Shown one piece after another: positions 38,366 through 49,100 of a DNA stretch of 64,000 nt. The notes under the pieces were generated by a model that made no database searches, was not told where the DNA came from, and was given only the letters and a program-made list of their open reading frames with translations. Source of the DNA: Hyalella azteca (lineage: Eukaryota > Arthropoda > Malacostraca > Amphipoda > Hyalellidae); NCBI RefSeq assembly GCF_000764305.2, contig NW_025935237.1:233198-297197 (forward strand). The letters are read 5' to 3'. The translations under genes and the position numbers were made by a program. Position 1 is the stretch's first letter. The number at the start of each line of letters is the position of its first letter.

Positions 38366-38570
38366 TGCGTCGCCCTACACTCAGAAATATAAGAGGGTTA
38401 TATTGTCCAAATAGTGAAAGATTAAAATATTTTCGTCGCCTTACGTTTAGAAAAGTATATGGGTTAGATTGTAAATAAAGTGATATATTGTCATGCTCGC
38501 TAAATAAAACTGGGTCAGGATGACCCATATAAAAAGGGTTAGGAAGTGAATCGCTACTAGAACGAAGTCT
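38366..38570 (+). repeat. Family 3 dispersed repeat copy
   Basis: AGGGTTATATTGTCCAAATA and the perfect GGGTCAGGATGACCC (GGGTCA-NNN-TGACCC) are present in the same relative order as at 23690-23830. Confidence 0.55.
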
Positions 38571-40138
38571 TCCTACAAAAAATAATTCCTTTATTATTAA
38601 AAAAATGCACGAATCAAATTTTATTTCGTCAAATAAATGCATTACATCCATTTATGAATTTTCTGAACTTCACCGCCAGTTTTGACATGACAAGCAAGAT
38701 TTTCAGCTGAAATTAACGCCTCGGAAAAAGATGAACGCTACGGGCAAGTCTACAGGCGATTACATTATCATAGTTTCCTTAAAGAACGAAGACTTAGTGA
38801 TGAATTTCCTGATCCGAAGCTGATGAATTAAGCGCGTGGCCCTGAAGCAAATGCAAAATTTACATAAAAGGGCTAAAAACATGGATGTTTACGTTGGCTT
38901 TTTCCTTTCAGGCAGTGCCGCCTTCATGTGGATGTTTCAACTTTGAAATTGAGTTAGACGATTACCATGGATCAGCATCATTGGTTAACCGTCACTCCCT
39001 ACAAGACTAAAAATTAATATTTAAACTTTGGAAATTTTAATAAAGAATAGCCAAGAGTTTCTTTTTTTTTTGTTGGTTAGAAATGACATAGGCAGGGCTC
39101 GTGATGATGAGGCAGAATATCTCAGCTCCCGTCATGAATGTACCCATCACGCGGTGCCCTCAAGGCCGAGAGAAGATGAAGAAAAGTGTCACTTGAAACC
39201 AGGTTTCCCTTTCACTTGGGCTTCAATGAAGCAAAACGACTATGAATCTTGATGTGTTGTTTGTTGTTGTATCGACTGCACGATGGAACTCCGGCTACGA
39301 GCTGCTAACATTTGTTACGCGTAATTTCTGAATTTCGCCGATATGATCTTAGAATTTCATTCTCTACCTTAAAAACTTGTGTAACAATCCTTTCACATAA
39401 TATTAATTTAATTAACAATTTATTTATAAGATATTACATACAATTGACTCTAAAATATATTATTTATCGAGCATTAATATTTAATATAATCAAGCATTAT
39501 ATTATTTAAAGTGTAATTAGACGTTTACCAACTCGCTGGAGACCTGACGGCCGTTATTTTGACGCTACTGTCAGGCGTGGGTGTTGAGCCCTGCTACAAG
39601 ATTAAAGAAATTGGCTCTTCGTGGCAAGTAACTCGAATGAATTCGTAACTTTTCATGTGATTTGGAAAAACGGAAAGCTTCGACTTAGTGGTGACGCTTA
39701 TTTCAAATATAACTTGAAAGCAACACAATCAAAATAACGATATGATTTTCTGCGTTTTCTCTGCTTAAATATTCTTGGTTTATGGTCTATTTAAGCAAAC
39801 TAATGATATAGATACTTGGTTCAACGAGAGATCGAATAAGTCATTCGAGCAGAACACGCTCGATAAAAATAGAGAAAATGTGTACCAAGCATTCACTCAA
39901 TATCAGGTCTAAAAACCCTGCATTGGGCAACCGAATATATAGCACCAACATAACTTTGGTTACATGGATACCAAATAAAACTTGAAGTTATTTTCTTTCA
40001 TGTGGTTTTTATTTCATCTTTCTAAGTTTAATGCTTTTTGAGTTATGAGCCATGGGCCTATTTCTTCAACGCCGACACTTCTATTCTTTACTTTTACCAA
40101 CTTTTTTGGGGGTCACTCTGTATAACTATGACAATGGT
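38571..40138. other. Unassigned sequence
   Basis: 39085-39250 is richer in G and C and has an open frame, but no convincing splice pair or family motif. Confidence 0.45.
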
Positions 40139-40160
40139 GATATATATATATATATATATA
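40139..40160 (+). repeat. (TA)n microsatellite
   Basis: Uninterrupted AT dinucleotide run. Confidence 0.95.
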
Positions 40161-40227
40161 CCTGGAAATATATATTGGTTTATCATCGAGCAGGAGACGT
40201 GCTATGTTTGTTATAGAGAATTTGGTC

Positions 40228-40622
40228 GTCGTGGAAGAGGCTGAGAAGATAACGAAGTTGATGGACGTGTATTGGTCGTACCAAGTCCACAATATAGGAA
40301 ACACAGGACGTGGAAGAGGCTGAGAAGATAACGAAGTTGATGGACGTGTATTGGTCGTACCAAGTCCACAATATAAAACACAGGANGAGAAGATAACGAA
40401 GTTGATGGACGTATATTGGTCGTACCAAGTCCACAATAGGAAACACAGGACGTGGAAGAGGCTGAGAAGATAACGAAGTTGATGGACGTATATTGGTCGT
40501 ACCAAGTCCACAATAGGAAACACAGGACGTGGAAGAGGCTGAGAAGATAACGAAGTTGATGGACGTATATTGGTCGTACCAAGTCCACAATAGGAAACAC
40601 AGGACGTGGAAGAGGCTGGGGC
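40228..40622 (+). repeat. ~77-bp minisatellite containing an ambiguous base
   Basis: About five units of GTGGAAGAGGCTGAGAAGAT, AACGAAGTTGATGGACGT, ATTGGTCGTACCAAGTCCAC and AATAGGAAACACAGGAC. One unit is shortened at 40381-40390 around a single N (40386), which suggests unresolved copy number in the assembly. Minus frames are open through it only because the unit lacks stops. Confidence 0.95.
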
Positions 40623-41229
40623 GATGATGGCGATGTTGATTGAAATCCAGTTGCCTTACTGAATGTACTTCAGGGCGACTCACGGAAATTTCCTGATTTT
40701 AAAGCCCAATAAAAAAGAACTAGTAATGATATCATAACAATATAAATTCTACTGCAAAACACATTACCCTTAATTTTTTTATCACTTAGTTTTCAAGAAG
40801 ACATCGAACAAATGACGTCCCTATTCAGTTAGTCGAACTCTCTGAAGCATATTGATGGCCCGATCTTTGGCCAGCCTGATCTCCCGATACGGCTCCGTGT
40901 AATTTTTTATGGGGTTATTTTAAATCAGATGTTTATAATGACTGACCAAGAACCCTACTACCTCTTTTGAAGAACAACATACGCCAGGCCAACGCCAAAA
41001 TACCCGTCAATATGCTTCAGCGAGTTGAACGCAACTTAAAAAATCGACTAAACGAATACATTGACAATTGGGGTTTGGGGCCGTCAATTGACCGATATCA
41101 TCTTTAAAACTAAATTATACAAGAATCCTGGTATTTTTTCCATGAAAATGTACATTTATTGATAATAGTATTATTTCTTTTTTTATCGAGCTTTCAAATC
41201 AGGATGTTTTCGTGAATCAATCTGCATAA

Positions 41230-41530
41230 AGTACGCAGGCCTTGGAAGAGGATCAACGATGTTGACGGACGTGCAATAGTCGTACCGAGTTTATTGTGGG
41301 AACTTGACTATTATTTAATATATATAATGGATTTCATTATTATTATTAAATAAATATTCTATTATTAAATATTGATGACAACTCCCACTACAAAATTATA
41401 TAAAATAAATGTTTAATTATTACTATAGGAACTTGGCTAGTGAAGAAGCTAGAACCATGACGATTTTACAGGACGTTCAGTAGTCAACAAATTTTTTATG
41501 TGAGTAACACAGGCTTAGGAGGAGGCCGAG
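41230..41530 (+). repeat. Outlying diverged monomers of the 77-bp repeat
   Basis: CCTTGGAAGAGGATCAACGA with GTTGACGGACGTGCAATAGT (41240-41290) and GCTTAGGAGGAGGCCGAGAC (41510-41530) are old relatives of the array unit. Confidence 0.65.
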
Positions 41531-43612
41531 ACGATGATGACGTGATGACGATGTCACGAGACGAGCGTGCGCGGCGAGCTATAATCACGAACACGTTCCT
41601 TATCGTCTCGTCAAGCCGACAGCTTACAATCAAGAAATAATCGTGCAGAGGCAATTTGTCGGCAAGTTTTCCTGCATGAAATTTTTAAAGTTTAACTCGT
41701 ATTAACTTGACATCAATTTTCTTCATTCTAAGTTCTTTGTAACAAATTTATTGCAAAATTTAGAAAATTAACTAAGCTTGAAAATTTTCAGGGGCAATTG
41801 CAGCTGAGAATTTTATTTTATATAGCTTGTGTGCAATAAGAATCAGTCTAACAAGAACTTTTCCTAATGTGGAGATTATCACTACTGCTATGATATAGGA
41901 AATAAATATCCTCTTCTTTCTATTTGAGAAGAAGTAGAATCATGCGAGAATTGTATTTCTTTCAATGAGTCTCACATGAAAATTATGCCTCTTTACATTA
42001 AAATGTATCCTCTGGATAGCTACTTACGCGGCGTTGCAGTCTCTTGGCTGTGGCTATCCAAGCAATTTTTCAATTAATCAATTTCAAATGTAGCAAGATT
42101 ATTACATCACTTCTCGAGCCCCAATAGATGCTTTTAGATGCCTGGAGAATTAAGTTAGATAAAAAATTTCACGAGTTACGATATACTTCTGTATTTATTT
42201 ACTTAGTAATCAGTTGTATCAAACATTGCAAACTCATTATATACAAATAATAGTAATATATACCTTAGAAGTAATTACGAATTTACTATGGTCACGCACT
42301 TACTACGGTTATTTACTTTTTTAAAAATTACTGTGACACATTTACTTTTTATAACGCAGTGCACGCAAACAAACTTTTCCTTCAAGGCCTTCTCGATGAT
42401 ACTGAAAATTCTTTTTTCGATTTGAATATAGTGACAGACGCGCGAGGTCATCTCATAGTAGTCTAAAAAGAAGCCGTCATATAACGCTCAGGTTCGTGAA
42501 GATGATCCCGTCAAAACTTCGCTTAGCCTCGTCGTAAAATTAGCTTAAAAGGTCGCCCGCGAGGTCGCTTGTCGCTCGCGACCTGTTATCTAGACTGCAC
42601 ATCAGCAGTCCAGGATACTTAATTTTTGTATTGATAATAGGAATTAAAATATAGTAATTTTAAACTAAGTGTGCGTAAGAGATAAAAAAATGGGACTTTC
42701 CACAATTAACCGAAATTTAGTACAGGCATATAAATTGAAGAAAACATTAGCAAATTAGCAAGCTGTATCAATATCCCGATTTATTATTAATGATTTATTA
42801 AATGGTAAATGTTATTTATTCATTTTATGGAATGTTTGATAAATAGTAACACTTGCAGATGGGCTACGAAACATGGTATATTGATTTGACCCGCTCATTT
42901 ATCCACTACTTTATGGGGTTCGCTATATATTTTTACTGATAATATTACATAAAATTTACTAATATTGTAGATTGCACTATCGCTGAATTATTGCTCCTCG
43001 TTTTCATGCTCATAATACTGTAAATAATTTCATACACTTTAATAACATTTATTTGAAATTGAGATACCATTAAAAAATTTCTGAAAGATTTTTTAATAAT
43101 AATATCGAATACGTGGAACCCTAGGAGTATGATTTTGGTAGTTCGTAGAAAAAAAAGTAAATTTAGCGGCAGGTTCCTCAATAATTATTAGGAAGAGGTG
43201 TGGCACAAAACAACGTATAATAAAGCAGGGTATAACCTGCAGTTGAAGCTTCAGTATTAAGAAACATTCAAATTCACGAAAATTTTTGGAAAATTCTCCG
43301 AACATATTTACAGAATGGCTTCGATGACATTCTAGTAAAAAAATTAATGTACGAGAAGAAATGATGTGATTAAAAATATACAGATTCGTTTATTTATGCC
43401 GCAAAAAGGCATTTTTCGGCCAGAAAATGCTCGGCAATTTCTCAAGACTAGTCTTCACATTTGCTCACCAATAAATATTCCCAGGATCCAGATGACTCTG
43501 AATAAATTTGAGAATTTTTAATTTAAAAATTGTGGCTGGGTTCTTATAATGCTCAAAATTAACATTAGATTCTTTCCGATTAGCTATTTTTTAGACTCCC
43601 CGCATAATAATA
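41531..43612. other. Unassigned AT-rich sequence
   Basis: A GC-rich GAGGTCGC...GCGACCT hairpin-like patch lies at 42555-42590. No gene recognised. Confidence 0.5.
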
Positions 43613-43768
43613 AAAAAATATAACTCAGTACTCACTGTAGTGAGTGACAGAGAGCGCATTTTCTCGTCGATGAAAACGTGAAGTCACGGACAGACGGCTG
43701 GACGGACGGACAGACGGACATGACGAGCAGAATAGGGCATTTTTTCAATAGATGAGAAAATGCGCTAT
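43613..43768 (+). mobile_element. Family 1 element, copy E
   Basis: AACTCAGTACTCACTGTAGT (one mismatch in the palindrome), GAGCGCATTTTCTCGTCGA, a mixed GGAC/GACA core, GACATGACGAGCAGAATAG and GAGAAAATGCGCTA. Confidence 0.85.
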
Positions 43769-46117
43769 ATAAACAATAATTAATTGATCATAGATCAACA
43801 TTTATTTCAATAAAGCCCAGTCTATTTGTTCTACAATATGTCAAGAAAATGTTTTGTTTCTTCTCATATTAACAGTAAAATTTATTTGCTGAGAAGATAC
43901 TTTACTGAGACACTGAGTTTTTTATTAATAAATATGCATTAATAACGCAGTAGGCATAACTGCAGCGTAATCATATTAATGAGCAATGCTTTTAATTTCA
44001 TCCAGACTTGATAATAGTTGATGTTGGACATTTACACATTGAATTTGTACAGCACGCGGACCTCCGGTCCGACCTTAATGAATACCAGTGAATAATAACA
44101 TGAATGATAGTAGAATAATAGCTTGAATAACATTGATAATATCCATCAATGCTGCATAATATTTTCATTGGCAGTACCCGCGCTCCAAGGGAGGTTACAA
44201 CATTTTCAATAATAAGGTAATTCGTACAGATATCCAAAGAGGCTACACATATATTAAGTTAAAAACACAGAGTGCGTTTTGCGTAAAGTCCGCCGTTGAG
44301 TGTGCCTCTGAATTCCAAGATTTGCCGACTAGGCGAGAAAAAAAAAATACGCACCTGAGGCCAAAAAGCGCCAGCTTTAAATATTGTATGAGCTTGCAAT
44401 ATTGATCATATTCATATGAAATATCAGTGTAACGTGGCAACCATCTCGTTCGAGTCGTATCAGTAACGCGAAGTTGAATGGAGAAATTATAAAGTCTACA
44501 TAGGCCTATTAGTAATAATTAATTTTGCTGCTTACGTTCAATTTGAGATATTTTTAGCATAATAATATTGGTCTAAAAAGGCATAAATGACTGAATACCA
44601 GATACTAATTATACTTACCGGTAGTTTTAATTAGAAACATATTGAGGATAAAATTTACAACACAATTTTTTTAATCCATTGGATATGTATATATATGGTG
44701 TAGTCAATCAATTCTTTGTTAATTGCTAAATTCTAACTCATAAGTAAAAAAATTATTGTAATTGTATCTTTACTAATAATAGTGTAGGTAGTGTAGTACG
44801 GTATGGTAACGGTATCAACGTTCTTCGCCTGTTAGAGCTGTTGCCGATTCTTAATATCGCCGAACATTCACAGCTTGTTGCGATCTCGAACCCGCAACTC
44901 ACTGCTCCAATTTTGCTTTTAAACACCCGGCCTCCTTGCAGATTCTGACAAAAAAACTGACGCGCAGAGCTGGGATAAAACCCTCAACTCTCTGCTGCAA
45001 TTATGGCACAACGAAATCTAACCTCTGGGCGACCCTGTCCAAAGCATCTGTATTTATACTTCGTGATATAATTAGTATTATTCAAATTATAATTGATATA
45101 TCAAGTTCCATTTCTCAACAGAATCCAGTGGCGCCCCCTCGCCCATAAACAAATGAAAATGTTATATACAGATAAAAATGTATATCAATATCGTTATCAG
45201 GATGCGCGTGGTAATATATAGTTCAACCATGAGGATGTGGGTCAAAACAAAAATTTGTTTAAGAAATCGTAATGTAATAATGTCAAACTATAATTAGAAT
45301 TTCATTTTTTGGAATCCGGACGATGCGTAATCTCAAATGTTTGGGTTCAGCTTTGTATTTTTGATACATATCAGGCGATTTTCACACCTATCGAAGACTT
45401 TTTAAGCTAATATCAATCTATAGTTATTTTCCTGCCAGTGAGTTGAAAAATCAGTCGATTTTCTTAAACTTGCTAGTGATTTTAGAACCTTTTCATTATA
45501 GAAACGTAAAACATTGGCCTCAGCCCTCAGTTAAAAATAAATATGTCTGACTCATTTAGTATCGCTATCATGTTTATGGACAAGTTTAAAGTTAGGCCGT
45601 TATTCAAGACTATTCGATCTTTTGAAACTTGAGTCATGAGCTGCAGAATACTAACTTCTTTTTAGCTTACTTTTACACTGCATTAAATTACTTTGAAAGC
45701 ATGAACTTGGCCTGAAACCTGAATAGAAATGAAAACTTCAGTAGCTAAAGCTAGGCTAGGCCTAGCTGCCTAGGCCTACTTGAACTTCACAAGATCACAC
45801 TTTACCTACTACAGTTGAAATGTGGAACTTTGTTCACATAAGATTTATGCAACTTTTTTGCTTCTTTTAACTACATAGGCTTCACATTTATTGTAATATT
45901 ATTAATGACTTTACTTCTTAAAGTTCCTTTTTCTAATTCTATCCAGTTTTTATGAATAAAACTCTCTTAGCTAGTATGGCTTTTGGTTGAAAACTACCTA
46001 TAAAATAGCTGTGTTCAGCTGTGTGAGAGAAAGGAGCATAGCATTTAGGCTACTATTTACCTAGTACCTTAACCTATTGGTTGGCAGTTGGCACTTGGCA
46101 GCTGCCATTGATGCATC
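43769..46117. other. Intergenic region upstream of the DOCK gene, including its presumed 5' UTR and promoter
   Basis: No coding exon recognised. At 44870-45000 two related ~100-bp segments contain reverse-strand GGTTCGAGATC-like and GGGTTTTATCCCAGC motifs, weakly like pol III B boxes. At 45755-45780 there is a cluster of AGGCCTAG palindromes. No TATA box at a sensible distance from the start codon stands out. Confidence 0.45.
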
Positions 46118-46154
46118 ATGTGGAAGCCAACAAAGAATGAAAAATATGGTGCTG
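46118..46154 (+). CDS. DOCK3/4-like (spg): DOCK exon 1 (start codon, start of SH3 region)
   Basis: Encodes [12 protein letters not shown] plus one base, then the donor GTAAGT. The MWxPTxxEKYG start is typical of DOCK3/4, so this ATG is chosen. Intron 1 (3.4 kb, the largest) contains a transposon-like insertion. Confidence 0.88.
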
Positions 46155-49100
46155 GTAAGTTTCTTCTAATTAATTTCTATGACTCTTTACATTTATTGAA
46201 TAGATGCTTGATAGACTAGCATAATTGGCTTTAGGATGAAGTTAAATGAACTTGCTCATTCTTTATATTGATAGGGTAAACGCGGTATATTCCGACACAT
46301 TAAGGACGCATTGAGAAATGAAAAACTATAAAAAAAAACGTATGCATTACATAAGTTCTGTTGCCTTCACATGACTCTCAAAACACTTCACTACGCGTCG
46401 GCAACGATGAAACGTCACAAAATGTTGCCATATTTATTAAAAAGCCTTTAGAATGGAAACCTACCAAATCCCTATATTCCGTCACTTTGTGTGGCATTAT
46501 TCGACACGTGGTGAGTCGTATTGCGTCAGCGCTTCAAATTTAACTGATACGTATTGCCGACATCCAGGGGAGGAAAAGATCTACTCTGTGAGCCGCGACT
46601 CGATTTTTTGAGCCGCGAAATAACGAATTTTCAAGCCGTAAGCCTATTTCTCAAGCCGTGGAAAGCCATTCTTGAACCGCGAAGTTGCAAACTTTTGGCG
46701 GCGATGGCACGCGCGCTGCGGCGCGCGATCACGATTCACGAATAAGCTCAAATTTTGCCCTAGAAACAGCAGTTAAACATTATTCCCTAATTCACATGTA
46801 GTTTAGCTCATGCTAATGCCTACCTTACGATATTGCGAAAATATAACACGGTTTTACAAGAGTCTGAGAGGCGAGTTCAAGATCTTCATATTTGACATAA
46901 CGCTGGCTGCTGTCACAGTTTAACATATACGAATATGACGAGAGCGTGGTACTAAACCGCGGAGGCGCGGACTTAAATATTTGATAACGATAAATTTTAT
47001 GATAAATAAAAAAAAAAGAGTCAAACATACAAAGTTCGGGAAACACTTGTTAAGATATTTTGACCAACCAGTGAACAAAAACGGTTCACCTGCAATGAAA
47101 TATAAGCTCAAACAGAATAACTTGAGAAGGCCACTACCTTATAGCGACGACTAATATAATTTAAGAAACTAAAAATCATTAACATGATGAGACTCTTTTA
47201 TGAGCAATTTAAGACATGTGTTGTGTGATTCTAGGCAAAAATCCATTTGCGACGTTAAATATCTTATAAAAATTTTCGTTTTTTTCAATGGAAGGTAAAT
47301 GTGAGTTAATTTGCATTTAGAAAATATTTAGACCAACATGAAATTTTGTAGATAGGCCTGCTCTACACACAGCTCGTTTCACAGGCTCAAAATGTTTACG
47401 AATACTTAGGCCATACATTCAAACATACACACGAATGCTTAGGCCATACATACATTCAAAATGCGCATCATTTATTTTTAATTCAAATGGAAACGATGGA
47501 AGACCTATTTGTTTGTCACACTTCAAGGAATAAATGAAAAAATAAACTACCTATAATGCTAAATTCATGTTAAAAATGGTTCCCTCTTAACCTGGGACTC
47601 TTTTTTATCCACGTAGAGAAATTGAAAAAAAACGTTTCATCAGAAGAGCTTGAAAGGGAAAGCCGTTTGAAAGGGGAAAGAGAAATGCCGTTCGAGAGGG
47701 TCGAAAAAACATGGGTCGGGCTGTACGTTCACCATCAAATTTCCAAAATTCGTGTGTTGTGTGCTTTTCGCTTTTTTATAATCATGAATCTGCCAATATG
47801 ACGTGGGTCGGGCTGTACGTTCACCATCAAATTTCTAAAATTAGTGTGTTGTGTGCTTTTTGCTTTAATCATAAATCTGCCCGACACACGTTTTTGGGGC
47901 GAGCCATAATTTATTTCCTACTTTTTAGTCCACAATAAAAACGTGTTTTTTTAAAAAGTTTTTTTTTAAAGTATTTTATTTAATACGCACACGATTATCC
48001 CTCAGGCCCCTATATGTACTCAACAGTCACATTTCAAGCCACAACTAAAAAAACTTAAATGTACAATGGCATGTCTTCTTTATGTGCTTTAGTAGTATGA
48101 ATTCTAGCCAATTAAAACCCTTATCATTGTTACTGACACGGTCACACCCAATATGTAAATAAGTATTTTCCGGACGTTTCATATCCAAGGGAATGCACAA
48201 GCTTGACATCACCATCAGGCCATAATGAATACGTGTACCAAGTTTCACCGAGCTACGTTCAGTACTTTGAGAGATATTCGAATAATTCGATGACGTCTCG
48301 GACAAATTTACGGCCGGACCCGCGGCCGTACTCGCGGCCGCCGGACTAAAAACATAGAAAAAACCTAGCCAATCAACGAAAACCTCACAGGTTAGGTCCA
48401 GTTAGGAACAGGTTCCATTAAAAACCCAAAAAAAAACCTAGAAAAACCCATAAAAACACTAAGAAAACCTTTCGGCCGCGAGACCGGCCGCGGGTCCGGC
48501 CGTAAATTTGTCCGAGACCTTATTCGATGTACACTGAATCTGGAGACCGGCCGCGGGTCCGACTGTAAATTCGTCCGAGACGTGGGAAACTGGGAACGAA
48601 AGTGGCAACTTTCCAATTGATATTCTAGACGTATATAAATTTCTTGCTATATTAAACAACACACCAAACGTACCAATAGGCGGTAGTAAATTAGTCTTTT
48701 CCCTATAATAGAATAACTGTAGAGTGGTGTAGTGCGTAATGCCTTTACTATAGTGACGAAATCAACTGAGTAGGTAACTCGGTGGTGTTACTGATATTCC
48801 CTAGACTCGAGAAGCTTAGCTTAGTAACCAACATATTTGCTTATTAGTTGGCGGGCGCTCCATCGAAGTAACGAACATGCACTGACGTTATCAAAGGGAA
48901 ACATTTCTCGCTCAATAAATGATGTTTTTGCTTACAGTTGAACACTCCTTGTTGAACTTTTTTTCATGTTATTAAAATATGGTATCCTATAGTAGCGTAG
49001 TCACCGTCACCTGTCAGCACTGTCAAGTTAGTGGCTTTGGTTTCATCGAAGTTTGAACTACCAAACTTGCAGTCCGACCTCATTTCAGGATGGTAAACGT

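Noticed and set aside
39085..39250. GC-richer open stretch as an exon
   Set aside because: Two frames partly open, but no convincing acceptor and donor pair and no family motif.
40113..40683. Minus-strand ORFs of 129-166 codons
   Set aside because: Products of the 77-bp array; they run through an ambiguous base.
44870..45000. tRNA-derived SINE or tRNA genes on the minus strand
   Set aside because: Only B-box-like GGTTCGAGATC is present; no A box, cloverleaf, poly-A tail or target duplication could be shown.
48045..48305. 86-codon minus-strand ORF as a gene
   Set aside because: It lies inside the intron 1 element, ends in the GC-rich inverted repeat, and has no recognisable domain.
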